A DNA stretch of 64,000 bases from Bog-473 sp963736525 (GTDB taxonomy: Bacteria > Actinomycetota > Acidimicrobiia > Acidimicrobiales > RAAP-2). The position numbers and the translations under genes are program-made. Location of the stretch: positions 186,001 through 250,000 of the forward strand of contig CAVTPF010000014.1 of NCBI GenBank assembly GCA_963736525.1, read 5' to 3'. Shown one piece after another: positions 51,464 through 59,711 of this stretch. Under the pieces are notes generated by a model. The model was not told the origin of the DNA. It saw only the letters and a program-made list of their open reading frames with translations, and searched no databases. Each line of letters opens with the position of its first letter. The stretch's first letter is position 1.

Positions 51464-53487
51464 TAGGTGCCCGCCCGTTCGGGCCTGTGGTCTGCGGACC
51501 CGTGGCGGTGGTGCGCGCTGGGGTGGCCGGCACCGTCAGTCCCGACTCCGGTCGTGCCCGACCCGAAGGGCTCGCCGTCGCGTTCGGGGCCGGCGATGGC
51601 GAAGAGAAGCCGACGCACCTTCTCCGCGTCACCTCGACGCGTGGCGTCGGCGAGCTGGCTGAGACACGAATCGAACCACGCCGTGGGCGCGCAGACCGGG
51701 AGCAGCCGCGAAATGGACGGGTGTTCGGTCCCCAAGACTTCCTCGTCAGGCTCCCGAAGGTCCTCCTCGAGCTTCTCGCCGGGTCGCATACCGACGACCT
51801 TTATTTGGATGTCCACGCCGACGCGCCCACCCGACAACTCGATCATCCGGCGAGCGAGGTCGTAGATGGGAACGGGTTCACCCATCTCGAGCATGAAGAT
51901 GTCCCGGCCCTCCGAGAGCAAGGACGCCTGGAGCACGAGCTGTACCGCTTCTTCGACGCTCATGAAGAACCGGGTCATTCTGGGGTCGGTCACCGTGACA
52001 GGTCCACCGGCGGCGATCTGACGGGCGAACGTGGGAATGACGCTGCCTCGGCTCCCCAGCACATTCCCGAACCGGACGGCGGCGTAGGCGGCGTGCTCTG
52101 GTGACCGGCTCAACAGCACTTGTTCCGCGGCCCGCTTGGACGCACCCATGACGCTCGAGGGCAGCACGGCCTTGTCGGATGAGACCAAGAGGAAGCGGCC
52201 GACACCGACGGCGGCGGAGGCCTCAATGACGTTGAGCGTCCCGAACACATTCGTCCGTGCGGCTTCGACCGGGTAGTCCTCGAGCACCGGGACGTGCTTG
52301 TGCGCCGCCGTATGGAGCACCACGTCTGGTCGGAATCGTTCGAACACGCCGAAGAGGGCCTCGCGGTCGTTGATGTCGACAAGGGCCTGGTGGCACGGTC
52401 CCTCGACCACTGACACGGTGTCATGGAGGTGGGTCTCGTCGTGGTCGAGCAGCACGAGAACATCGGGCCGGAATCCGGCCACCTGGTGGCAGATCTCCGA
52501 TCCGATGGAGCCTCCGGCTCCCGTGACCAGGACCCGGTGACCTTCGAGCGAGCGCCGAACGCCCTGGAGGTCGGTCGCGACCGGGGTTCGGCCCAGCAGG
52601 TCCTCGATGCTCGGCTCGCGTGCCCTCCGGATGGCGAACATTCCGGTCGGGCCGTTGACGACGTCGGACACCGTCGGCAGGACCTTCATGGTGATGCCGG
52701 CTTCCTCGGCCGATTGCAGCACGTTGGCGATCATCTCCGGCGAGGGATTGGGTATTGCGAGGAGTACCTCCTGGAGCATGTAGCGGTTCGTGGCGGCGGA
52801 GATCTCGCGGATGCTCCCGACCACGGGCACACCGACGAGTGACTTGCCATGCACCGACGTGTCGTCGTCGAACACGGCGACTGGGATCAGCCCGGCATCG
52901 GGGTGACGGAGCATCTCGCGCACAGCCGACGCGGCTGCGTCGCGGCTGCCGACGATCGCCACCCGCAGGCCGCTTCCTCTGGAGCCGCGCTGCCAGGCGA
53001 AGATGCGTGAGTGGAACCGGATCAGACTCATGCCGGCGGTCGCGAAGATGAGCCCGATGAACACCACCTGGGGGTGTTCCAACTGATATCCGGCGATTCG
53101 GATGACCGGATAGATGACCGCAAGAACGGCGGCGATCGTGACGGTCGAGAGGATCATCTGGCGAGCTTCTTCGAGCCCGGCGTGTTGCCACATGCGGCCG
53201 TACAACCCGTACGCCTGGTTGCTGATCAGGGTCGCGACTGCGATGGCCAGCACAAAGATCCCGTAGTGCCAGCCGTACTCGGTCGGCGCGACATTGCGCC
53301 AGTAGAAGACCTCGGCCGCGCTGTACGCCGCCACCACGCAGGCGGCGTCGAGCACCATGAAGAGGAGCTGCGCGCGCACGCGGCTGGCGCGCACGGCGAT
53401 CCGATGCGAGAGGTCTCCGGACGGACCAGCTGACGCTCGGTCCGGCGATACCGCGGCCCCCGACCGGCCGGGATCGGAGTCCGTCAT
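51463..53487 (-). CDS. FlaA1/CapD-type nucleotide-sugar 4,6-dehydratase, membrane bound
   Basis: Protein of 674 residues. Four membrane spans occupy about 35-160; a first Rossmann-like domain (VAIVGSRDAAASAV) comes next, and the C-terminal SDR domain has LVTGAGGSIGSEICHQV, LLDHDETHL, HTAAHKHVPVLE, SSDKAVLPSSVMGASKRAAE and FGNVLGSRGSVIP. This is the layout of WbpM/PglF/CapD, which convert UDP-GlcNAc to the 4-keto-6-deoxy sugar, the entry point to QuiNAc, FucNAc or bacillosamine derivatives. It is the first gene of the minus-strand modification operon. Confidence 0.92.
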   Translation of the reverse strand: MTDSDPGRSGAAVSPDRASAGPSGDLSHRIAVRASRVRAQLLFMVLDAACVVAAYSAAEVFYWRNVAPTEYGWHYGIFVLAIAVATLISNQAYGLYGRMWQHAGLEEARQMILSTVTIAAVLAVIYPVIRIAGYQLEHPQVVFIGLIFATAGMSLIRFHSRIFAWQRGSRGSGLRVAIVGSRDAAASAVREMLRHPDAGLIPVAVFDDDTSVHGKSLVGVPVVGSIREISAATNRYMLQEVLLAIPNPSPEMIANVLQSAEEAGITMKVLPTVSDVVNGPTGMFAIRRAREPSIEDLLGRTPVATDLQGVRRSLEGHRVLVTGAGGSIGSEICHQVAGFRPDVLVLLDHDETHLHDTVSVVEGPCHQALVDINDREALFGVFERFRPDVVLHTAAHKHVPVLEDYPVEAARTNVFGTLNVIEASAAVGVGRFLLVSSDKAVLPSSVMGASKRAAEQVLLSRSPEHAAYAAVRFGNVLGSRGSVIPTFARQIAAGGPVTVTDPRMTRFFMSVEEAVQLVLQASLLSEGRDIFMLEMGEPVPIYDLARRMIELSGGRVGVDIQIKVVGMRPGEKLEEDLREPDEEVLGTEHPSISRLLPVCAPTAWFDSCLSQLADATRRGDAEKVRRLLFAIAGPERDGEPFGSGTTGVGTDGAGHPSAHHRHGSADHRPERAGT

Positions 53488-53893
53488 CTCGTCACGCCCA
53501 GCCGCGGTTGCTGCGGAGAAGCCGAACCCTGGACGGCCACCGCCCTCGTGTCACCCATACCTCCGTCCCCCGCACCCGCCGCGAATCTAGCGCGCGATCG
53601 TGCGTTCTTGAAGAGCCAATCCAATTCAGCCGCGCGTGCCACCTCCGGCCGGAGGGACCGTTGTGGAAGCGTTGTGTCGCTTCGGTCCGGTCGGCTCTAT
53701 TTCGGCGCGAAAGGCGGTGTCAGCATTTGAACATGGCGGCATCGTGGACGAGGACGGGGAACTTTCACCGCCCTCGGGGGGTACGCAACGCCGGTGTCGC
53801 GGGACCCCCGATGTTGAATGGGCGCCCCGGGATGGTTAGCTTGTACGGCCACTCGGGTACGCATCTTGCGTCGAGAGAGTGGTCGGGAGAGTG
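53488..53893. other. Divergent intergenic region of the polysaccharide locus
   Basis: This 406-nt gap separates the FlaA1-type gene (minus) from the Wzz-like gene (plus), the hub where the two arms of the locus are transcribed apart. TAGCTT (53836-53841) is a possible plus-strand -10, with GGGAGAG before the ATG as ribosome site. I see no protein or RNA family in the rest. Confidence 0.45.
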
Positions 53894-54901
53894 ATGGAGA
53901 GGGGCGACTACTGGAGTGCACTCGTTCGGGGCTGGTGGCTCATCGCCATCCTCGGACTCGTCGGGCTGGCCGTGGGACTGCTGCTGCCCAAGGCGAGCAC
54001 GGTGGGTACCACCCACTGGGAGTCCACGTCGAGCATCGGGTCGGCTCCTCCGGCCCAGGACGGGAGCCTGTTCGGGGGCGGGATCAGCACCGACCAGATC
54101 CTCTACTACAGCAGCACCGACCAGGTCATGATCGACACGGCCAAGCTGGCTGGCCTGGGTTGGCCCCCCTGGCTGGTGCGAGATGCGATCACCCTGGTGG
54201 GCCCATCGACGTCCGGTTCGTCGTCGGGCACCGGCAACCCCGGTATCATCGATGTCACGGTCGCCGCGCCGACGAGCGCACAGGCGCTTACCCTCAACAA
54301 CGCCTACGACGAGGCGATGCAGCTTGAAATCAACGCCGTGGCCACGCAGTCACTCCTCGGCGCTGAGAAACAGACGGAGACCACGCTGGCCACGATCGAG
54401 AACCAGATCGCGACCAACACCTACGCCCCCGGCCTCTCGGCCGCCGCTCTTGAAGTGCAGGTGGCGGCACTCCAGTCCCACCTGGCGCAACTCGTGGTCG
54501 AGCAACCCGGCAGCGGCTTCCAGGTGCTTCAGGCGCCCTCGGCCGTGAGCCTGACCAAGGTCATCACGACTTCGAAATTCAGCAGCCGTCCGCTGCGTGC
54601 CGCTGCCGGCCTCGTGATCGGTCTGGTCGTGGGGGCCCTGCTGGCCCTGGCGCTCTGGCTGCTGGACAAGCGCCTGAAGACGGCCAAACGGGCACAGGTG
54701 GCCTTCGGCTACCCGGTCGTCGCCGAGATCCCGACCGACTCGAGCGACTCGACCGAGCCCTATCGGATGCTCTGGCTGTCGGTGTTCCGCGAACCTCTCC
54801 CCCTCCCGCCGAGCGAGCAGAACGAACGTTTGTACGAAGGAGAGGACCCGGTGCTGGACTCCGGTGTCGGAAGTCGGGCGGGTCGGCCGGGGACGCTGTG
54901 A
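53894..54901 (+). CDS. Wzz/YveK-like polysaccharide co-polymerase (chain-length determinant)
   Basis: Protein of 335 residues. A first membrane span is at about 15-35 (WWLIAILGLVGLAVGLLLP) and a second at about 235-258 (LRAAAGLVIGLVVGALLALA), with a 200-residue outer part between that is helical and ends in FQVLQAPSAV, the usual pre-membrane segment of Wzz/YveK proteins (xxPxxP-like). Short cytoplasmic tail. These proteins control chain length and partner a BY-kinase; the next gene, overlapping by 4 nt, encodes a BY-kinase relative. Confidence 0.82.
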   Translation: MERGDYWSALVRGWWLIAILGLVGLAVGLLLPKASTVGTTHWESTSSIGSAPPAQDGSLFGGGISTDQILYYSSTDQVMIDTAKLAGLGWPPWLVRDAITLVGPSTSGSSSGTGNPGIIDVTVAAPTSAQALTLNNAYDEAMQLEINAVATQSLLGAEKQTETTLATIENQIATNTYAPGLSAAALEVQVAALQSHLAQLVVEQPGSGFQVLQAPSAVSLTKVITTSKFSSRPLRAAAGLVIGLVVGALLALALWLLDKRLKTAKRAQVAFGYPVVAEIPTDSSDSTEPYRMLWLSVFREPLPLPPSEQNERLYEGEDPVLDSGVGSRAGRPGTL

Positions 54902-55728
54902 CCCAGCCGGTCCCGGAGATCGCGGCGACCAACCAAGCGAACGCGGCCCGGCATGCGGCCCGGCGCGTGGTGATGGTGACCTCCCCCGGGCCGGAGGCGT
55001 CCCTGGCGGACGTGGCCACCAACCTCGCCACGGTGTGCGCAGAGGCCGGACAGCGGGTCGTGATGGTGAGCACCTCCGGCCTCGCGTCGCCGGAAGACAG
55101 TGCCGAGCTGCCGCACTCCACGCCTCTGTGGTGGAAGAACTGGCCGTCTCCTGGGAGCGGGGCTGACTTCAGGACCGAGGAGCGTGGCAGCCTGCTGAGC
55201 GGTCCCCTGAACCCGGCTGTCGTGGAGGACCTGCTCGGGGATACCGGTGTGCCCGGGGTGTCGCGCCTGGACCTGCGGTACTTCGTCGGCCATCCGACCC
55301 AGGTGGTGGTCCGCGTGCCAGACGTGCTCGACGCTCTGCGCCAGATCGTCGACGTGGTGATCCTCGAAGTCCCCTCCTATCTTTCCATTCACCACGGCGA
55401 GGGTTTGACGCCCCTGGTCGACGTCGTGTTGGTCGTCGGTGAGCGCGAGTCGACCACCGTGGCAGAGACGAAGCGCATGAGTGCGTCCTTGCGGCGTCTG
55501 GGAGCCCCGGTCGTCGGAATGGCTCTGACCAATGCGCGCTGGGAGACCGATCTCTGGGGCGTCGATTCCGAGCTCGAGACAGACGACGAGACGGACGACG
55601 AGCCGCCGAGCGGGGATCGCGATCCAGACCCGACGGAACAGGTCCCCGTCGCCAAGCCCGCTGGTGTCGTTCCGGCTGTGTCCCTCGACGACCTGTCCGT
55701 GGTCCACCACGCGCCTCCGGAGGCCTGA
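54898..55728 (+). CDS. BY-kinase (CpsD/YveL)-like protein lacking Walker A motif
   Basis: Protein of 276 residues, GTG overlapping the Wzz-like stop. The N-terminus has the fold layout of CpsD: VVMVTSPGPEASLADVATNL (23-42), then RVVMVSTSG, and a Walker-B-like VVILEVPSY followed by VDVVLVVGERESTTVAE. In active enzymes the first segment carries GEGKT and the second VDxD; here residues 32-38 read PEASLAD and the acidic Walker A' is STS. It also has no C-terminal tyrosine cluster but an acidic tail. It is therefore probably a non-catalytic partner of the co-polymerase. Confidence 0.78.
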   Translation: MTQPVPEIAATNQANAARHAARRVVMVTSPGPEASLADVATNLATVCAEAGQRVVMVSTSGLASPEDSAELPHSTPLWWKNWPSPGSGADFRTEERGSLLSGPLNPAVVEDLLGDTGVPGVSRLDLRYFVGHPTQVVVRVPDVLDALRQIVDVVILEVPSYLSIHHGEGLTPLVDVVLVVGERESTTVAETKRMSASLRRLGAPVVGMALTNARWETDLWGVDSELETDDETDDEPPSGDRDPDPTEQVPVAKPAGVVPAVSLDDLSVVHHAPPEA

Positions 55729-55769
55729 GCGGTTCGGACCGGCCAATTCCCATGCCCAACGGATAGCTG

Positions 55770-57089
55770 ATGTCTTCGAATCCGATCGTCGCACTCTTCA
55801 TAGCGGTTGTTCTGTTCGCCCTCGGTCGCATCGTGATCCGGCGCGTCACCGAGGCCGAGGGCGGCGACCCGTGGCTGGCCAAGGCCCTGACTGCCTGCCT
55901 GATCATCCACTTGATCTGCGCCCCGTTGCAGATCTGGGTCGTCGACCACCTCTACGGCGGGATCGCCGACTACAACCGGTACGACTCCCAGGGTGCGATC
56001 CTCGCGAACGGGTTCCGCCACTTCAATTTCTCGCTCGCACCCGCCAATCTCAGGGGGATCGACTCCGACGGGTCGGTGAGCATCGTGGCCGGCGTCGTCT
56101 TCGCGTTCACCGGCACGAACCAGGCGGGTGCCTTCGAGGTCTTCAGCTCGCTCTCCTTCATCGGGATCGTCTTCTTCTACCGCGCCTTTACGCTGACCTT
56201 CAGCGGAGCGGGCAGTCGCCGGTACGGGTACATGGTCTTCTTCCTTCCGGCCCTGCTCTTCTGGACCTCCGATGTGAGCAAGGAAGCCATCATGATCTTC
56301 CTGCTCGGCCTCACCGCGTACGGATGTGCCCGCATCTTGGCCCGGTGCGGCGGCATCGGCTCCTGGTTGCTCATCGTGGCGGCCTCGGTGGGCGGCGGCT
56401 TCATCCGACCGAACGAGATGCTGTTGGCCGTGGGGGGCTTCGCCATTGCCATGATCTTCCGGCCCGGGAGTTCCACCGGCCGATTTGAGCCAGGCCGCCG
56501 CACCGTCTCCCTGATCGTCCTCGCAGCGATGGTCGGCGCCGCCCTCTTCGTGACGCTGCACTTCCTACCGGGATTCAGCGGCACGAGTTCGCTCAACTCG
56601 ATCTCCACGAACAACACGGGTACCGGCGCCGGTTTCACCAGCAGTGGCGTGAGCTATTCCGGCAGTCCCCTCGCCTACCCCAAGGATGTGTACGTCACCC
56701 TGTTCGACCCCTTGCCGTTCAATGCCCACGGCGGCGGTCAGTATTTCGAAGCATTCGAGAACACGGTGGTGCTCGTGGTGGTGCTCACGTCTCTCCGTCG
56801 GCTGCGCATACTGCCCCGTGCGGCGCTGGCGCGCCCGTACCTGATCCTGTGCCTGGTCTTCACCGCCGCGTTCGCATACACCTTCGCCGCCTTGGGCAAT
56901 CTGGGACTGATCACCCGGGAGTCGACGGTCGTGCTCCCGTTCTTCCTCGCTCTGTTGTGCATTCCCCGCGGCCCTCGACACAGGCCACCCCGCTACGTCT
57001 GGGAGCTGCGGCGCCGGGAACGTCTGGCCCGTCGGAGAGCACTGGCGCGCCGAGCCGCTGGTCCGCCGTCGCGGACCGTGTCGACCTGA
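55770..57089 (+). CDS. Polytopic membrane protein, probable polysaccharide polymerase (Wzy-like)
   Basis: Protein of 439 residues with about ten membrane spans, beginning at residue 5 and ending near 400, and a long outer loop (about 270-325, FSGTSSLNSISTNNTGTGAG). YGGIADYNRYDSQG after the second span contains the acidic/aromatic pattern seen in EpsG-like and Wzy-like polymerases. The position after a Wzz-like and a BY-kinase-like gene supports a polymerase. The sequence is too divergent to be sure. The Arg-rich C-terminus is encoded in a 97-bp overlap with the convergent glycosyltransferase gene. Confidence 0.65.
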   Translation: MSSNPIVALFIAVVLFALGRIVIRRVTEAEGGDPWLAKALTACLIIHLICAPLQIWVVDHLYGGIADYNRYDSQGAILANGFRHFNFSLAPANLRGIDSDGSVSIVAGVVFAFTGTNQAGAFEVFSSLSFIGIVFFYRAFTLTFSGAGSRRYGYMVFFLPALLFWTSDVSKEAIMIFLLGLTAYGCARILARCGGIGSWLLIVAASVGGGFIRPNEMLLAVGGFAIAMIFRPGSSTGRFEPGRRTVSLIVLAAMVGAALFVTLHFLPGFSGTSSLNSISTNNTGTGAGFTSSGVSYSGSPLAYPKDVYVTLFDPLPFNAHGGGQYFEAFENTVVLVVVLTSLRRLRILPRAALARPYLILCLVFTAAFAYTFAALGNLGLITRESTVVLPFFLALLCIPRGPRHRPPRYVWELRRRERLARRRALARRAAGPPSRTVST

Positions 57090-58186
57090 CCGGCGAGCAG
57101 CGGCTGTAGGGCGTCCCGCCACCGCTGGCACATCAGGTCCAGCGTGAATTCCGATGCACAGCGCGCCCGGGCCGATGCCCCCATGGCTGACCGGCGCTCC
57201 GGTTCGTCCAGGAGCCGTCCGACCGCTGTGGCGATCGCGACAACCGAGTCGTCGACGATCACCCCCGTACGGCCGTCGCAGAGCACAGTGGTGGCGCCGG
57301 GCACCCTCGTCGAGACGGCGGGAAGTCCGCTCAGCCCCGCCTCGATGAGCACGCCCGGCATGCCCTCACCCGCAGGCCGGCTGGTGCAGACGAGCACGTC
57401 AGAGTGGCGGAGGATCTCGGGCACGTCAGCGCGAGGGCCGAGCAGCTCAACACCCTCGGCCGCCGCCAGCGGGGCCAGGGTGCCGGCGAGTGGCCCGTCG
57501 CCGACGATCAGCCCCTGCACGACACGGCCGTCGGCCCGGAGGCGCCGCACCACCTCGACGAAACGATCGGGTTGCTTCTGGGGCGTCAGGGCGCCCACGA
57601 AGACGAGTATGGGGTGAGCGGAGGCGGCCGGCCCCGAGGCGGGGTGGAACTGGTGGTGATCGCGTCCGTTCGGGATCATGACCGCTCGCCGAGGGTCCAC
57701 TCGGAAGCGTCCGGTGCACTCGGCGAGCACCTCCTCACCGACTGCCACCACGAGGTTGGCGCGGGCCATGATGCGCCGCCATCTCCACACGTTGGGCCAC
57801 GCCGGCGATCCCGCGTACGTCCCGATGACGCAGTAGACCACCGGGCGACCGGTGCCGACGACCGCCGGGAGGACGTATTTCATCGCGTCACCGCCGTGGG
57901 CCACCACCGTGGCCGGATCGAGTCGGGACAGCTCTCGACGCAATCGGAGGGCGAGGCGGAGATCGAATCCCTCGGCGGGGTGGCGGCCTGCCGGGTGACC
58001 GAGGGGCAGGTCGATCTCGACCTCGGGCGGCCCGTCGAAGAGGCCGAGCAGACGGTGGCGCACGACTCCTGGTTCGTCGAGCCCGTCGACCAGGATGCGT
58101 GCCGCGCGTTGGGCGCCTCGACCGCGTGGCGAGGGGATGACGTGCACGACGAGCGCACCGCCATCTGTCCCGAGATGCGCCGTCAT
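56993..58186 (-). CDS. GT4 family glycosyltransferase
   Basis: Protein of 397 residues with a GT-B fold. The N-domain starts with VVHVIPSPRGRGAQRAARIL; the C-domain has VFVGALTPQKQPDRFVEVVR, LIVGDGPLAG and the donor-binding EGMPGVLIEAGLSGLPAVST (E-x7-E type). ATG 58186 is preceded by GGGAGGAA. The last 30 residues are a basic tail (ALRRARRSRRRSSQT) encoded opposite the polymerase gene. Donor and acceptor are unknown. Confidence 0.88.
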   Translation of the reverse strand: MTAHLGTDGGALVVHVIPSPRGRGAQRAARILVDGLDEPGVVRHRLLGLFDGPPEVEIDLPLGHPAGRHPAEGFDLRLALRLRRELSRLDPATVVAHGGDAMKYVLPAVVGTGRPVVYCVIGTYAGSPAWPNVWRWRRIMARANLVVAVGEEVLAECTGRFRVDPRRAVMIPNGRDHHQFHPASGPAASAHPILVFVGALTPQKQPDRFVEVVRRLRADGRVVQGLIVGDGPLAGTLAPLAAAEGVELLGPRADVPEILRHSDVLVCTSRPAGEGMPGVLIEAGLSGLPAVSTRVPGATTVLCDGRTGVIVDDSVVAIATAVGRLLDEPERRSAMGASARARCASEFTLDLMCQRWRDALQPLLAGQVDTVRDGGPAARRASALRRARRSRRRSSQT

Positions 58187-58271
58187 CTCTGCGCTTCCTC
58201 CCTGGTTCTGGCCGGCAGCGATGGCACCGTAGCAGCGCAGTGCGGGCTGACGGCCCCCCGCACCGTTCCGC

Positions 58272-58277
58272 TACGAT
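58272..58277 (+). promoter_or_regulatory. Possible -10 element for the plus-strand glycosyltransferase unit
   Basis: TACGAT lies in the 161-nt divergent gap, about 70 nt before the small ORF at 58348. Confidence 0.25.
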
Positions 58278-58347
58278 TGCCGTACCGGGGCGACGGCGGC
58301 GGCCGGTCAGCCGGTTGCGTCAACGCCGAGCGTTTTCCGGGGTGTGC

Positions 58348-58485
58348 ATGCGTGCGTGGGTGGTCGCTTACGAATACCCGTGGCCAGCCAGCAGCGGGTC
58401 GCGGCCCCGCCTCCTCGCCTCGTTGCACGTCATCACGCCAGGGACCCATGCGGCCCTGGCCGGGGGAGCAGTGACGGCTCCATGA
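58348..58485 (+). pseudogene. Remnant of a glycosyltransferase gene (N-terminal fragment, 45 codons)
   Basis: The first 25 or so residues (MRAWVVAYEYPWPASSGSR, then RLLASL) read exactly like the start of a GT4 enzyme, and the following intact gene starts in the same style (MRSLLVAHDAPW). After about 28 codons the similarity ends and the frame stops at 58485, with TGA inside the ATGA that begins the next gene. It looks like a glycosyltransferase that lost its body by internal deletion. A functional short coupled peptide is the alternative. Confidence 0.45.
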
Positions 58486-59711
58486 GGTCGCTGCTCGTGG
58501 CGCACGACGCGCCCTGGCCGACCGTCGGGGGCGGGCTCGTCCGTCTGGCCCAGGTCGTGGAGGCCGTGGCGTCGGTCAGCGATCTCGATCTGTTCGTCCT
58601 CCACGACCAGCGACAATCGAACATCGTCGTGCCGCCGCGGGTGGTCGTGACGCGTTCGGAGGGCGTGCAGTATCCGCGCTGGTCCAGCCAGCTCCGTTGG
58701 CGGACGGAATGGGCGGTTCGACGGGGCGTCCCACTCGAGGTCGTGAAGGCCCGAGCCGACAGTGCACCTCGACGTGCCCTGCGTGACTGGGCTCGCCCGC
58801 CCTATGACGTGGTGTGGTTCTCGACGGCAGCCGTCTACGAATGGATGGGACGGCCCGATTTCGGACCGGCCGTGGTGGACCTGATGGATCTCGAGGACAT
58901 CAAGACGGGGCTCCGAGCCGAGCTGATGGCCCAACAGATGCGATCCGGCGGCCTGCGAAGCTCCGTGCGGACGCGCATGGCGTGGTACCAGGCTCGGCTG
59001 AATCGCCGGGACTGGCGTCGATTCCAGCAATCACTGGCGGCGCAGGTGGAGACGATCGTGGTCCCCAGTGCACTCGATGCCGTTCGGTCCGGATTGCCCA
59101 ACGTCACCGAGATCCCCAACACGTACCCGCGACCAGAGCGGCCGGCGGGCAATCCGGCTGCTGGAGGTCAGCCGGTCGTCCTCTTCCAGGGGAGCATGGG
59201 ATATCCACCCAACATCGACGCAGCGCAGTGGCTGGCGACGACAATCGCCCCCCTCATTCGGGCCGAAGTCCCGGCCACCGAGGTGCGACTGGTCGGCCGA
59301 CCAGTCCCCGGTGTCACGCAGCTGCACCACCCCGGGACGGTGATCGTTGTCGGCCAGGTCCCTTCCATGGAGGAGGAGTTGGCTCGAGCTTCGGTCGCCG
59401 TGGTACCTGTCCGCTACGGCGGGGGGACGCGGGTGAAGATCCTCGAGTCCTTCGCCCACCGCGTCCCGGTGGTGTCGACGACCCTCGGCGCAGAGGGATT
59501 GGACGTCGAGGACGGCGTGCACCTGCTGGTGGCCGATGATCCACAGGCATTCGCCGCGGCGACGGTACGGCTGTTGCGGGACGCCGGGCTGCGGGTGCGC
59601 CTGACCGAGGCGGCGCACGCGCGCTACCTCGAGCGTTACGAGGGCCGTGTGGCGGAGGACGGGGTCCGCCGCCTCATCGAGGATCTGGCGGGGATGAGCA
59701 CCCGTTCGTAG
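58482..59711 (+). CDS. GT4 family glycosyltransferase
   Basis: Protein of 409 residues: LLVAHDAPWPTVGGGLVRLAQV at the N-domain, VVDLMDLEDIKTGLRAE in the middle, then VVLFQGSMGYPPNIDAAQWL, VRLVGRPVPGV, VVPVRYGGGTRVKILESFAH and VSTTLGAEGLDVEDG. The GGTRxKxxE pattern is a familiar variant of the GT4 donor site. The start ATG overlaps the stop of the short remnant frame. The 3' end overlaps the convergent gene by 76 bp. Confidence 0.88.
   Translation: MRSLLVAHDAPWPTVGGGLVRLAQVVEAVASVSDLDLFVLHDQRQSNIVVPPRVVVTRSEGVQYPRWSSQLRWRTEWAVRRGVPLEVVKARADSAPRRALRDWARPPYDVVWFSTAAVYEWMGRPDFGPAVVDLMDLEDIKTGLRAELMAQQMRSGGLRSSVRTRMAWYQARLNRRDWRRFQQSLAAQVETIVVPSALDAVRSGLPNVTEIPNTYPRPERPAGNPAAGGQPVVLFQGSMGYPPNIDAAQWLATTIAPLIRAEVPATEVRLVGRPVPGVTQLHHPGTVIVVGQVPSMEEELARASVAVVPVRYGGGTRVKILESFAHRVPVVSTTLGAEGLDVEDGVHLLVADDPQAFAAATVRLLRDAGLRVRLTEAAHARYLERYEGRVAEDGVRRLIEDLAGMSTRS

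Noticed and set aside
55770..57089. O-antigen ligase (WaaL) assignment of the membrane protein
   Set aside because: The long loop and neighbours fit a polymerase better, and the WaaL histidine motif is not seen; function kept as probable only.
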